Source of the DNA: Paenibacillus puerhi
GTDB lineage: Bacteria; Bacillota; Bacilli; Paenibacillales; NBRC-103111
Assembly (NCBI RefSeq): GCF_009846885.1
Contig: NZ_WUWM01000012.1
Location: 119,763-183,762, forward strand
DNA length: 64,000 nt
Direction: 5' to 3'
The first letter of the stretch is position 1; every line of letters starts with the position of its first letter. This document shows, one piece after another, positions 17,111 to 26,666 of the stretch. Position numbers and translations under genes: made by a program. The notes under the pieces are model-generated. The model was given only the letters and a program-made list of their open reading frames with translations. It searched no databases and had not been told where the DNA came from.

Positions 17111-18778
17111 ATGGACGTACGATTTTCCGCTAGAGGGCGGCAAGAGGTATTAAAACAGATGGAGAAAGAAACGGTCGATGTGCTCATTATCGGGGGAGGC
17201 ATTACAGGGGCGGGGATCGCTCTGGATGCGGCGACCCGGGGGATGAGCACGGCGCTGGTGGAGATGCAGGATTTCGCTGCGGGTACTTCCAGCAGGTCTA
17301 CGAAGCTGGTACACGGGGGATTGCGGTATTTGAAGCAGCTCGAGGTCAAGATGGTGGCGGAGGTAGGCAAGGAGCGGGCGGTCGTCTACGAGAACGGGCC
17401 TCATGTGACGACGCCGGAGTGGATGCTGCTGCCCTTCCATGAAGGGGGAACCTTCGGTGCTTTCACCACTTCGGTAGGTCTTCGTCTCTACGATTATTTG
17501 GCTGGAGTGAAGCGCTCGGAACGACGGAAAATGCTGAGCCGCAGCGAGACGTTGGCCAAGGAGCCGCTGCTGAAGCAAAGCGGTCTCAAGGGCGGCGGCT
17601 ATTACGTGGAGTATCGGACCGACGATGCCCGTCTCACGATTGAGGTGATGAAGCGGGCCGTTGAAGCGGGCGCCCTGGCGGTCAATTATACGAAAGCTGA
17701 GCGGCTGCTGTATGACGGTGGCCAACTGGTGGGCGTACAGGCAGTCGACCGGATCGGAGGAGGCGCCTATACCATCCGCGCGCGTCGCGTCGTCAATGCG
17801 ACCGGCCCATGGGTAGATACAGTGCGGGAGCTCGATAACTCCAAGAAGGGTAAGACGCTGCGGCTGACCAAAGGGATTCATCTGGTGTTCGACGGAGCCC
17901 GGTTTCCGCTGCAGCAGGCTATCTACTTCGATACGCCCGACAAGCGGATGGTATTTGCCATCCCACGAGAGGGCAAGACGTATGTGGGTACGACCGATAC
18001 CGACTTCACCGGGGACACGGCCCATCCCCTCATGACGGCGGCTGACCGGGATTATGTGCTCCAGGCCGCGAACTTCATGTTCCCCGAGCTCAAGCTGACG
18101 GGCAGCGATGTGGAGTCGAGCTGGGCAGGGCTTCGGCCGCTGATCTATCAGGAGGGGAAGTCGCCCTCCGAGGTATCGCGGCGCGATGAGATATTCCGCT
18201 CCGAATCGGGCCTCTTCACGATCGCCGGCGGCAAGCTGACCGGCTACCGCAAGATGGCCGAGACCGTCACCGATAGGCTGGCCGCGGAGCTGCGGGCAGA
18301 AGGACGGGGGCCTTTCCGGTCCTGTACGACAAAGACGCTGGCGATCTCCGGCGGGGATGTCGGCGGCTCGGCGAAGTTCGGAAGCTTCGTCCGCGCGCAG
18401 ACGGAGCAGGGTATGAAGCTGGGACTGAGCGCAGCCGAGGCCGAGCAGCTCGTCCGGCGTTACGGCACGAACGTCCGCGACGTGTACGCGCTGCTGCCCG
18501 AAGCTGGGGAGCAAGCGGGCCGCTATGGGCTTCCGGCGGCCGTCTATGCCGCACTGAGATATAGTATCGAGCGGGAGATGGCCGCGAAGCCGTCAGATTT
18601 TTTCATCCGCCGCACAGGGGCCTTGTTCTTCCATGTAGATGCCGTTCGTACCTGGAAGGAAGGCGTCCTGCAGGCGATGAACGTGCTCTTGGGCTATACG
18701 GCGGAGCAGGAGCGCGAGTACGCCGACGAGCTGGAGCGGCATCTGCATCATGCGGTGACGCCGGTTGCTTCCGATTAA
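17111..18778 (+). CDS. glpD: Aerobic glycerol-3-phosphate dehydrogenase
   Basis: Membrane-associated FAD enzyme of 555 residues that oxidises sn-glycerol-3-phosphate to dihydroxyacetone phosphate and feeds electrons to quinone. The dinucleotide fold VLIIGGGITGAGIALDAATR lies at about residues 24-43, followed by the highly conserved AGTSSRSTKLVHGGLRYL and ENGPHVTTPEWMLLPFH. GIHLVFDGARFPL, AIPREGKTYVGTTDT and TIAGGKLTGYRKMAE also match the family. A GGGAGG lies eight bases before the ATG. Expression should depend on the GlpP leader immediately upstream. Confidence 0.96.
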   Translation: MDVRFSARGRQEVLKQMEKETVDVLIIGGGITGAGIALDAATRGMSTALVEMQDFAAGTSSRSTKLVHGGLRYLKQLEVKMVAEVGKERAVVYENGPHVTTPEWMLLPFHEGGTFGAFTTSVGLRLYDYLAGVKRSERRKMLSRSETLAKEPLLKQSGLKGGGYYVEYRTDDARLTIEVMKRAVEAGALAVNYTKAERLLYDGGQLVGVQAVDRIGGGAYTIRARRVVNATGPWVDTVRELDNSKKGKTLRLTKGIHLVFDGARFPLQQAIYFDTPDKRMVFAIPREGKTYVGTTDTDFTGDTAHPLMTAADRDYVLQAANFMFPELKLTGSDVESSWAGLRPLIYQEGKSPSEVSRRDEIFRSESGLFTIAGGKLTGYRKMAETVTDRLAAELRAEGRGPFRSCTTKTLAISGGDVGGSAKFGSFVRAQTEQGMKLGLSAAEAEQLVRRYGTNVRDVYALLPEAGEQAGRYGLPAAVYAALRYSIEREMAAKPSDFFIRRTGALFFHVDAVRTWKEGVLQAMNVLLGYTAEQEREYADELERHLHHAVTPVASD

Positions 18779-18938
18779 GTCCGGTACGGGGAGGCCAGCG
18801 GCCTTCTCGGCACTGGAGAAATCGGGGAACCGCCTCAACCCTCACGAAGGGACTGTCCTTTTTCGGTGCCAAGCCTCATAATAAAGCACACAGAAAGACA
18901 AAGGCGTGCTCGGCGCTGGGCAAGAGGAGTGAGGGGTC

Positions 18939-20225
18939 ATGGGATTAGACGGCCAGAAGCATAACCGGACGGCGGTGCCGGTCGATGAGGCGGTTCGGCG
19001 CATACAGGCGCATATCCGCCCGACGGACGCCGAGGAGGTCCCTTTGGGCGAGGCGTATGGAAGGCGGCTGGCGCAGTCCTTATATGCGCCCCATGCGTTT
19101 CCTCACTTTCGCCGCTCGGGGATGGACGGCTATGCCATCCGTGCGGCGGATGTGACCGAGGCCAGCCGGGAGGGGCCCGTGGCGCTCGAGGTAACCGCAA
19201 GCATCGCTGCAGGCGATATGCCGCCGGAGCCGCTTGCCAGCGGGCAGGCGGCCAAGATCATGACGGGCGCGATGCTGCCCGAAGGGGCGGATGCGGTCAT
19301 CATGCTCGAGATGACCGTATCCACCGAGCGGGCAGGCCGCCCGTATGTGCTTATCGCGAGGCCCATCGAGGCCGGCGTCAATGTGTCGCCTGTCGGCTCG
19401 GAGGCCGCCGAGGGCGAGCTGTTAGCCGGCGCCGGGAGCCTGATCGGCCCGGGCGAGACGGCGCTGCTCGCCGCCTCCGGCTGCTCGAGCGTGCGTGTGC
19501 ATCGGAGACCGGTCGTGGCTATTCTGTCGACCGGCTCCGAGCTGCTGCCCCCCGAGGCGGCATTGTCGCCCGGACGTATCCGCAACAGCAATGCCTGGAT
19601 GCTGGCGGACCTGGTACGCAGCGGAGGAGGCATTCCCCATCTGCTGGGGACCGCTGAGGACGACCTGGAGACGGTCCGCCGGATCGTGAGCGATGCAGGG
19701 CGTGAGGCGGATGCGGTCATCACGTCGGGCGGGGTGTCAGTTGGCGACTACGATGTACTGGCCGAGTGGTTGTCGAGCTGGGAGGGAAGCACCTTATTTA
19801 ATAAGGTGGCGATGCGGCCCGGAAGTCCGACGAGCGCTGGAATTCTCGAAGGCAAGCCGATTTTTGCGCTGTCGGGCAATCCGGGCGCCTGCTATGTCGG
19901 ATTCGAGCTATTCGTCAGACCGGCGCTGGATCGGCTTCTAGGCTCTCCTCATGCCGGAATGCCACGCATGCAGGCGCTGCTCGGGCAGGACTACGGCAAA
20001 GTCAACGCGTATCCCCGCTTTTTGCCCAGCCGGCTTGAATGCCGGGAAGGCAGGGTATATGTGTATCCGCTGGCGCATGTCAAGTCGGGGAGCATGAGGT
20101 CGATCAAAGATACGAAGGCGCTGCTGATCGTCCCGGCAGGCGGTAATGGGTTGCAGGCCGGCGAAACGGTGGACGTGCTGCTGACCGGAGGAGGACGGTC
20201 GCTCTTCGGGGAGGAGAGGCTTTAG
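18939..20225 (+). CDS. moeA: Molybdopterin molybdenumtransferase MoeA
   Basis: Inserts molybdate into adenylylated molybdopterin in the last common step of molybdenum cofactor synthesis. Protein of 428 residues in the usual MoeA order: N-terminal domain with FRRSGMDGYAIRAAD, domain II with KIMTGAMLPEGADAVIMLEM, the MoaB-like domain III with LSTGSEL, GRIRNSNAWMLADLV and VITSGGVSVGDYD, and ALSGNPGACYVGFELFV before the C-terminal beta domain. It starts a three-gene cluster with mobB and mobA, 19 bases from mobB. No moaABCDE genes are in the window. Confidence 0.94.
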   Translation: MGLDGQKHNRTAVPVDEAVRRIQAHIRPTDAEEVPLGEAYGRRLAQSLYAPHAFPHFRRSGMDGYAIRAADVTEASREGPVALEVTASIAAGDMPPEPLASGQAAKIMTGAMLPEGADAVIMLEMTVSTERAGRPYVLIARPIEAGVNVSPVGSEAAEGELLAGAGSLIGPGETALLAASGCSSVRVHRRPVVAILSTGSELLPPEAALSPGRIRNSNAWMLADLVRSGGGIPHLLGTAEDDLETVRRIVSDAGREADAVITSGGVSVGDYDVLAEWLSSWEGSTLFNKVAMRPGSPTSAGILEGKPIFALSGNPGACYVGFELFVRPALDRLLGSPHAGMPRMQALLGQDYGKVNAYPRFLPSRLECREGRVYVYPLAHVKSGSMRSIKDTKALLIVPAGGNGLQAGETVDVLLTGGGRSLFGEERL

Positions 20226-20244
20226 CGCAAAGGAGGATGGAGCG

Positions 20245-20769
20245 TTGCCGATACAAGCGGTTTTGCAAGTCGTAGGCTATAAAAATTCCGGGAAAACGAC
20301 GCTGATGTGCGAACTGATCCGGCAGCTCGGAAGCGATGGCTTCACGGTCGGTACCGTGAAGCATGACAGGCATAGGCTGGAGCTGGATCAGGAGGGCAAG
20401 GACAGCTGGCAGCACCGCGAAGCGGGTGCGGAGGTTGTAGCAGTGGTCTCGGAGCAGGCGAACCGGACATTTCTCGTCGAAGAACGCGCGCTGGCACTGG
20501 ACGAGCTTCTCAGGCGCCTGCCTTCTGTCGACGTGGTGCTGGTCGAAGGGTTTAAGCTGGAGAAGTACCCCAAGCTGGTGCTTATCCGCGAGCGGGAACA
20601 GCTGCCCTTGCTGGAGATGGTAACCGGGGCGATCCTGGTCGTCACCTGGCTGCCGGTCGAGGAAGTGCGTCCTTATGCGAAAGACGTCCAGGTGCTATCC
20701 ATCCATGACAAGGAGCAGGTGCTTCGGGCCGCCGCAGCGGCGGTGGCCTGCCAGCTGGGCCGGTCATGA
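20245..20769 (+). CDS. mobB: Molybdopterin-guanine dinucleotide synthesis protein MobB
   Basis: GTP-binding protein of 174 residues that assists MobA. The P-loop VVGYKNSGKTTLMCELI lies at about residues 9-25, then GTVKHDRHRLELD, DSWQHREAGA and VLVEGFKLEKYPKLVL, all typical of MobB. TTG start at 20245, five to six bases after AAAGGAGGAT. Its stop overlaps the ATG of mobA (ATGA). Confidence 0.92.
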   Translation: MPIQAVLQVVGYKNSGKTTLMCELIRQLGSDGFTVGTVKHDRHRLELDQEGKDSWQHREAGAEVVAVVSEQANRTFLVEERALALDELLRRLPSVDVVLVEGFKLEKYPKLVLIREREQLPLLEMVTGAILVVTWLPVEEVRPYAKDVQVLSIHDKEQVLRAAAAAVACQLGRS

Positions 20770-21383
20770 GGCAGCGGGGCGAATTAACGGGCGTCATTAT
20801 CGCGGGCGGACTCAATACCCGCATGGGCCGCATCAAGGGCTTAGTGCCCTTCCCCGATGAGCCGCTGATTCTTCGTACGATAGAGAGGATGAGGGAAGCA
20901 TGCGGCGAGCTGCTGCTGGTGACCAACGATCCGGCGGCCTATACTCCGGTAGTGGGGCAGGCGGTTACCGTCATCGCCGACCGGATTCCGCACAAAGGTC
21001 CGATGAGCGGACTTCATGCCGCTTTGGCCCAGTCGGATGGCTCCTTCTTCTGGGCGGTAGGAAGCGATATGCCGTTTATATCGGCCTCTGTCGCGCAGTG
21101 GATGCTGAAGCGTTTGCACAAGAGCGGGGCCAAGGCCGCCGTTCCCCTGATCGGCGGACAGCTCCATCCGCTTCATGGCGTGTACCTGGGCGACTGTCTC
21201 CCTTCGCTGGAGCAAACGCTGCACACGGCGCGTACGGGGCTGGTCCGCTGGCTCGGCGGGATCGAGGCCGACATGCCGACTGAGAAGGATTTCACCGAGG
21301 CGGGACTTTCCGTGCGTTGTGTGGATAGCTTCAACAATCCTCATGACTATGCCCGTTGCCTGGAGCAGGCGGACTGGCAGTAA
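20766..21383 (+). CDS. mobA: Molybdenum cofactor guanylyltransferase MobA
   Basis: Transfers GMP from GTP to molybdopterin to give the guanine dinucleotide form of the cofactor. Nucleotidyltransferase of 205 residues with the signature VIIAGGLNTRMGRIKGLVPF at the N terminus, IADRIPHKGPMSGLHAAL, AVGSDMPFIS holding the metal-binding aspartate, and HPLHGVYLGDCLP. Coupled to mobB by overlap. A terminator at 21413 closes the cluster. Confidence 0.92.
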   Translation: MRQRGELTGVIIAGGLNTRMGRIKGLVPFPDEPLILRTIERMREACGELLLVTNDPAAYTPVVGQAVTVIADRIPHKGPMSGLHAALAQSDGSFFWAVGSDMPFISASVAQWMLKRLHKSGAKAAVPLIGGQLHPLHGVYLGDCLPSLEQTLHTARTGLVRWLGGIEADMPTEKDFTEAGLSVRCVDSFNNPHDYARCLEQADWQ

Positions 21384-21412
21384 ACCTAAACAGGATAGCC
21401 TTAAGTCTTTAG

Positions 21413-21438
21413 AAAACCGTCGATTAGACGGTTTTTTT
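21413..21438 (+). terminator. Terminator of the moeA-mobB-mobA cluster
   Basis: AAACCGTC pairs with GACGGTTT around a five-base loop and is followed by a T-run. Confidence 0.9.
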
Positions 21439-21672
21439 ACTTTTTATCAGAAATAAAAGAAGGGATTTTGAAAATTATGTCGAAATATCTGTCATTATGG
21501 TGAAATATACCTAGCGAGGTGGACTGTTCCATTTTGTTAGACAGAGAGAATAGGACCTTAGGGAAGGCTGCGGATGGATTAGAAGCTGGAGGCCGCTGTA
21601 CGGCCTAGCCTATGACGTCTGGGCTTACCGCGTGCAGGCAACTACTATTACAATCAAAGGAGTAGAGAACTG

Positions 21673-23196
21673 ATGGATACTCATCCGGCGAAGCCCAGGC
21701 TTAAAGGACTAGGACGTTTCAAAGCGGACGATTCGAAGCTAAGCCCGAAGGAAGCGGATATGGTGCGCCGTACTTCGATCGTATACGGAGCTATCAGCTT
21801 CGTATCGTTACTTACGTTCACAAGTATTGTATCTACGGGGACGGCGATGGACGGCTATTACAAATGGCTGCTGATCTTTGTAGGGCTGCTGTGGATTACG
21901 CTAACCTTCGTTCATTTTAAACGCAAATGGATCATGCAGACTCCATATATAGCTGTGCTCGGCTCGGCTGTAACAACGTTCGTTACAATCGCCATGAATC
22001 CGGATAGTACGAACGTATTTTCTATGTATTATGTAATCTTTCTGGCTTTGATCTATATGGACTTCAAGCTCACGCTCCTTACTCAGCTGCTCGCCCTCGG
22101 ACAGCTTCTGTACATGCTGTTTGGTCAAAAGGACCAGATCGTCTTGGCTCCCGGGGCGGAAGCGACCTATTTGATCTATTTCCTGCTTATTAATATTATC
22201 GTTTTCTGCATTTTGCGGGTGACGAGTCATTTGAATAAACAGATGGCCGCATCGAGAGAAGAGGCTGAGAGCTTGATGCTTCAGCAAAAGCAGCAGAAGG
22301 AAGCGATCCTTCAGCTGATTGGCTCCGTAACGGGCAATATGAGCGCCATCACCCTGGCAGCCAAAGACAATACCTCCGCTCTGCAGGAAATGAATGCGGC
22401 CTTCCAGGAAATTGCTAATGGATCGAATTCGCAGATGGAATCGACGCTAGAAATTAACGAATCCGTGCGCAGCATGCTTCATCTGGTGGAGCAGATGTCG
22501 GCATCGCTGGGCCAGCTGCAGGAGGAAACGGGCACGACGCGCGAGCTGTCCGATTCAGGAACTCGGGACATCGGTCTGTTGAATGAAACGTTCGATCAAT
22601 TCAACGCGGAGATCGAAGCCATGACATCCGAGATTAGCGAATTGATCGGCAAGCTGAGCACGACCAATGCATTTAGCACGACAATTAAGGAAATCGCTAA
22701 TCAGACGAGCTTGCTGTCGCTCAATGCCAGTATCGAAGCAGCCAGGGCCGGGGAGCAGGGAATGGGCTTCGCCGTCGTAGCTACGGAAATCCGCAAGCTG
22801 TCGGATATCACCTCGAACTCTGCCGACCAGATTACCGTCCAGCTTCAGGAGCTGTCGCAGCAGTCGAGCTTGACTCGTCAGCGGATGGAGCAGGTATCCT
22901 CCAGCATGGGCAGGAATTTTGGCCTCACCGAACGGACCAGCGCTTCTTTCTCTGCCATCAGCCAAGCGATTACGCGGCTCAACGAGCTGGCGGATAATAA
23001 TAACCGGATGATGCAATCCGTCGAGCAAGCGGTGAATGTCATTAACGACTCGACCGGTCAGCTGGCGGCAGTCAGCGAGCAGACGAGCGCCTCCCTGCAG
23101 GAGCTGCTTGCCACGGTCGAATCGCTGCTAAGCGGCAACAAAACAAGTCTCGCAAACATCGAGAAAGCGGAGGAATCGCTTCGTCGGATTTCCTAA
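21673..23196 (+). CDS. Methyl-accepting chemotaxis protein with multi-TM input domain
   Basis: Chemoreceptor of 507 residues. Residues about 35-185 contain six hydrophobic segments ([91 protein letters not shown]) with no large outer loop, so the input is sensed in or near the membrane. There is no obvious HAMP domain. The cytoplasmic signalling coiled coil has the conserved hairpin tip around [20 protein letters not shown] and [27 protein letters not shown] precedes the ATG, and a perfect hairpin follows the gene. Confidence 0.88.
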   Translation: MDTHPAKPRLKGLGRFKADDSKLSPKEADMVRRTSIVYGAISFVSLLTFTSIVSTGTAMDGYYKWLLIFVGLLWITLTFVHFKRKWIMQTPYIAVLGSAVTTFVTIAMNPDSTNVFSMYYVIFLALIYMDFKLTLLTQLLALGQLLYMLFGQKDQIVLAPGAEATYLIYFLLINIIVFCILRVTSHLNKQMAASREEAESLMLQQKQQKEAILQLIGSVTGNMSAITLAAKDNTSALQEMNAAFQEIANGSNSQMESTLEINESVRSMLHLVEQMSASLGQLQEETGTTRELSDSGTRDIGLLNETFDQFNAEIEAMTSEISELIGKLSTTNAFSTTIKEIANQTSLLSLNASIEAARAGEQGMGFAVVATEIRKLSDITSNSADQITVQLQELSQQSSLTRQRMEQVSSSMGRNFGLTERTSASFSAISQAITRLNELADNNNRMMQSVEQAVNVINDSTGQLAAVSEQTSASLQELLATVESLLSGNKTSLANIEKAEESLRRIS

Positions 23197-23216
23197 GCTC
23201 GCGACTTCGAAGACGT

Positions 23217-23241
23217 AAAGGGCGGCCCTGGGCCGCCCTTT
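23217..23241 (+). terminator. Terminator after chemoreceptor gene
   Basis: A perfect hairpin, AAAGGGCGGCCC against GGGCCGCCCTTT, with a short T-run. Confidence 0.8.
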
Positions 23242-23336
23242 GTTCTAGTTTGATGAGCTTCTGTCCCGCCCCACGGCTTCCCCGAGAGTCCGATATTCCG
23301 TAAGGGCCTGCCACCGACCTTACTCGACGGCTCGCC

Positions 23337-23364
23337 CAAAGAAAAAGACCCGCTGATCAGCGGG
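23337..23364 (-). terminator. Terminator of the 856-residue HAD gene
   Basis: CCCGCTGATCAGCGGG is a perfect palindrome. On the minus strand TCTTTTTCTTT follows. The remaining bases from 23242 to 23503 contain no gene that I can support. Confidence 0.85.
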
Positions 23365-23503
23365 CCATCCAAACTTGCTATATTTCAAAAAGGGGGGTTG
23401 CTTCTATCTTACCTCTTAAATGTTAAGGCAACATCAAAGTTATGTTTCAAATTCATTACAAATTGCTTTGCCGATGGCCGGCGAGCATTGCAGCCCAGGG
23501 AGT

Positions 23504-26074
23504 TCAGACAGCGGGTTCCGGCCAGGCATCGAAGGAATCAATGATGACCAAAGCCGGACTCACTCCTTCGCCTTGGCGGGCGGCCAGCTCCAGCTGCTCC
23601 TTCCAGGAGGTCGACTGCTCTTCGTCGAGCGATGCCAGCCAGAAGACCGGGAGCGGCTTGCCTGCCGCAGCTTCAAGTGCAATCCGCCCGAGCGCCGCCC
23701 TCCAGGCTTTCTCCTCGTACGGATCGAGGGTCACGGCGATCCTGATCCGGTGCAGAAGCGCCGCCCGCTTTACGTCGGAGACGAAGGAGCCCGAGCCGAC
23801 CAGGGTCACGGGTTCGCGGAGCGGCGAGGAAACCTGCTCCTGAAGCTGCCGGCACATGCGCCAGAGCAAGGCTTGCCGTCCATAACCGTCACGCAGGCGG
23901 AGATGGTGCAGATACAGCTCGTACGGGTGCCTAAGGGTTAGAACGCCTTGAGGCCAGTATACATTCATCACAGACGGGGCATAGCTGCATGCATCCAGGA
24001 AAGCAAGGGCTCCCTGTCCGAACCACCGCTCGCCTACAGGCTCGCAGATCAAGCTGTCCGCTCCAAAATGACGATCCCGATGGCGCAGGCGGCCCAGCAA
24101 GGCAGCCTCTTCCGGGGTGGGCATATCGATCAGCCTGTGCAGCGGCTTGAACCATTCGCGGGCCTCTTGAGGCTCGGCCAGGGCTTGCCGCCCGGCAAGG
24201 GTTCCCGTGGTCCAGGCATAATAATAGCGCTGGAAGGCAAGGGCTCCTTCCTGGAAAGCTCTTTTCCAGGCTAGCTCTTCGGGGGTCAGATCCAAGGGTG
24301 CGACTACCGGGAAGGCTTCGCCGCGGTCGTTCTGCGCATAACGCTCGGTAGAGCCAAACTCGCCCATCGTCAGCTCCTCGATAAACGCGGGGCTGCGGAT
24401 AAAGGCCCGGCCGAGGTCCTCGTTCTCCCCGGAGCTGCCGAGGAACGACCGAATGTCCAGGTGATGCTCAAGCTTCAGTCCGCCGATCCCCGGACCGCCG
24501 ACCGCGAGCAAATGAATAGGAGCAGCTACGGGCTCCCGGCCTTCCCGCTTGTATTCCCCGCTATCATTCTCCGCATAGCCCAATGCTCGGTGCAGCGCCC
24601 GTTGGATCGTCCCGTGAAAGCCGATATCGACCGTGACGAGCTTATCGGCCCCGCAGGTTACGCGCGACACGTAGGCGTGCAGAAGTTTGCGGCTTTCGGC
24701 GATGGCCTTGTCTACCTCAGCTAGCATCTCAGGCTGAAGCAGACAATCGCGCAGCTCCTGCAGCGCGGTCCTTCCATCCGTCGCAGCAGACGAGCTACAT
24801 TCCAGCAACGAGCAGCCGACGGGAACCGGAAGGCGATGCGCCTGCCCGGGAATCCCCAAGGTCAGCAGCAGCTCATGCACGGTGCCGTTTCCAGCGCGGA
24901 GCAGGCGGTCCAGCTCGTCCTCGCCGAACTGCTCCAGGGAGGCCAGATACGTGGCTTGTCTGGAGACATAGAGAGGGACGACACGAAGCGTCGCGCCTCT
25001 CAGACGGGCGGCCTGCTCCAGCATAGGGCCCAGCAGGACGGCTTCTCTCATCAAAGGGTGTACTTCGGTACGCTGCTCCTTCAGGCAGATGTCCACCACC
25101 CAGTCGCATAATGCCGTGAGGAACGGCCCCGCCTGCCCGGCTCCGATGCTCCGGTAAGCATCGGGGCCGCCGGAATAGAGAGCTTCCCCCTGCCCAGGCG
25201 CTTCCTTCCCGGCCGGCGGCTCTTCCGCCGCTTGGGGGCTATCATCTCCGATGACGGAAGAGGGGGAGGGAATATAGGCGCCAGCAAGCTTGCGCAGCGA
25301 CTTGAGCGAAGGAAGCGCTCCGGGATGGAGCACGCTTTCCCAGTGATAAGGGCTATCGACATACTCGGGAATCAGGCCGTAATGAAGCGAAGGGATGTCT
25401 GCGAGAGCGGCCCCCTCCACATCGGCGCGCTCGTTGTCTCCGATATGCAGCACCTCCGGACGTGAGATCGCCGGATACAAGGACAGGAGCAGGTCGAATA
25501 ATCGCCCGGTCGACTTGTTGATCCCGTTCTCTCCCGACACCAGCAGCGTATCGATGGCTATCCTATCCAGCCCGGCGGCTGTTAAAATGCTGTACAGCTG
25601 TTCGGAAGACAGATACATATCGGAGAGCAGAGCGATCTTCACATCCCGCGCTCTGCACCACTCCAGCAAGGACACGATATGCGGATTCAAGTAACAGACC
25701 TCGCGCTCGGCTGCGAGCTCGATCTCCAGGAGCGCAGACTTAGGTCCGAAGAAATCCGGCAGCTCGTCGTAGATGCCCTCCAGCGACACCTCGTCATGCC
25801 CGGCTAGCTGAAGCCGGCTGTCCCTCGCCCGCCGTTCGGCTGCTTCCCGCGCGGTGCGGAATTCCTGGGCGGATACCGACGGGCTGAGCACGCCGGCTCT
25901 TGCGGCGCGCCGGGCGGTCATCAGAAATACGTCGCTCGGCTGTGCACAGGCACGCAGCAGCAGCGTGTCGAAGACATCAAGGCTTAGCAAACGAATCGTC
26001 TCCATCTGACGGACTGCGGGACGGAGGTAATAATCGGATTTCCATAGATCAAGGCCTTCGTCGGAAACTCTCAC
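23504..26074 (-). CDS. Large HAD-superfamily protein (COG5610-like)
   Basis: Protein of 856 residues. The N-terminal third is a HAD hydrolase-like domain: nucleophile motif LSLDVFDTLL (Asp33, Asp36), motif II LLSDMYLS at about residue 150, a lysine at INKSTGRLF and the acidic motif HIGDNERADVEGA. The remaining 550 residues form an additional region with TVDIGFHGTIQRAL, seen by me in HAD proteins linked to surface polysaccharide loci. No sugar genes are adjacent, and it stands alone between two terminator-like hairpins. A proline/glutamate-rich linker lies near residues 275-305. GTG start eight bases after GGAGG. Substrate unknown. Confidence 0.75.
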   Translation of the reverse strand: MRVSDEGLDLWKSDYYLRPAVRQMETIRLLSLDVFDTLLLRACAQPSDVFLMTARRAARAGVLSPSVSAQEFRTAREAAERRARDSRLQLAGHDEVSLEGIYDELPDFFGPKSALLEIELAAEREVCYLNPHIVSLLEWCRARDVKIALLSDMYLSSEQLYSILTAAGLDRIAIDTLLVSGENGINKSTGRLFDLLLSLYPAISRPEVLHIGDNERADVEGAALADIPSLHYGLIPEYVDSPYHWESVLHPGALPSLKSLRKLAGAYIPSPSSVIGDDSPQAAEEPPAGKEAPGQGEALYSGGPDAYRSIGAGQAGPFLTALCDWVVDICLKEQRTEVHPLMREAVLLGPMLEQAARLRGATLRVVPLYVSRQATYLASLEQFGEDELDRLLRAGNGTVHELLLTLGIPGQAHRLPVPVGCSLLECSSSAATDGRTALQELRDCLLQPEMLAEVDKAIAESRKLLHAYVSRVTCGADKLVTVDIGFHGTIQRALHRALGYAENDSGEYKREGREPVAAPIHLLAVGGPGIGGLKLEHHLDIRSFLGSSGENEDLGRAFIRSPAFIEELTMGEFGSTERYAQNDRGEAFPVVAPLDLTPEELAWKRAFQEGALAFQRYYYAWTTGTLAGRQALAEPQEAREWFKPLHRLIDMPTPEEAALLGRLRHRDRHFGADSLICEPVGERWFGQGALAFLDACSYAPSVMNVYWPQGVLTLRHPYELYLHHLRLRDGYGRQALLWRMCRQLQEQVSSPLREPVTLVGSGSFVSDVKRAALLHRIRIAVTLDPYEEKAWRAALGRIALEAAAGKPLPVFWLASLDEEQSTSWKEQLELAARQGEGVSPALVIIDSFDAWPEPAV

Positions 26075-26120
26075 GCGGATGCCTCCAAAAAGTATGGTCG
26101 ATTTTTATTCTAACAGAAAA

Positions 26121-26152
26121 GCACCTTCTTTGTTTGGTAACAAGAAAGGTGC
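26121..26152 (-). terminator. Hairpin upstream of the HAD gene, minus-strand terminator-like
   Basis: GCACCTTTCTTGTT and AACAAAGAAGGTGC pair with one slipped position, followed on the minus strand by TTTTCTGTT. It may stop transcription coming from the 37-codon gene before the HAD gene. Confidence 0.55.
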
Positions 26153-26342
26153 GTAAACTTAATGGTACACTATCGCTGCCTGTCTGAAAAGTCCCGTTTT
26201 CCTCTGATTTTCGTGTGCTGAAAATCGGCAAGCTCCTTCGTGAAGCTGGGATTCACAAGTGTTTTGGTCTCCCTGCAGCTATTTGAGGCTGGGAATTGAA
26301 TTTAAAGGACGATCTTTTGATATATGGCACACGAACGTATAT

Positions 26343-26456
26343 TTAATTCTTATCCTTTGACATCATTTCTAATAAATTCTGTAAAGATATATGTATCGCT
26401 CTCAGGTAGCTAATTACACAGATGAAACCTACAACTAAAATAACGATAATACCCAT
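26343..26456 (-). CDS. 37-residue single-segment membrane peptide
   Basis: Small open frame with a strong start: GGGAGGA lies nine bases before the ATG. The product begins MGIIVILVVGFICVISYLRA, one clear membrane helix, and ends with a polar tail (LLEMMSKDKN). It lies in an AT-rich island unlike the GC-rich neighbours. A TATAAT on the minus strand just upstream of the ribosome binding site is a possible -10 box. I do not recognise the family. The hairpin at 26121-26152 could end its transcript. Confidence 0.6.
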   Translation of the reverse strand: MGIIVILVVGFICVISYLRAIHISLQNLLEMMSKDKN

Positions 26457-26595
26457 CGAGGATTTCCTCCCGTTGCATTATAATGTAATTTTTTATCTTT
26501 TATCCTATTTAAATCATATCTCAACTTAGGGGTGATGTCTCAATAATTTTCCAATGATTAACTCAACTTTTGCAGCCTCGAAGCAGCCCCCTACC

Positions 26596-26625
26596 TTGAC
26601 ATACAATAGGGGGGTACTGTATTAT
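26596..26625 (+). promoter_or_regulatory. copZ promoter with CsoR-like operator
   Basis: TTGACA (26596-26601), 18 bases, TATTAT (26620-26625). Between the boxes lies ATACAATAGGGGGGTAC, which resembles CsoR operators with their GGGGGTA half. Copper-responsive derepression is expected. The operator assignment is by eye. Confidence 0.65.
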
Positions 26626-26666
26626 TTCATATGAAGCAAGCTTTATGATGAAGAGGAGGGCGTAGG

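Noticed and set aside
17150..18514. 454-codon open frame opposite glpD
   Set aside because: Antisense shadow of glpD with no start signal or recognisable motif.
18809..18870. Moco riboswitch before moeA
   Set aside because: Base-pairing is possible but the conserved residues I recall for that RNA are absent; kept only as a low-interest finding.
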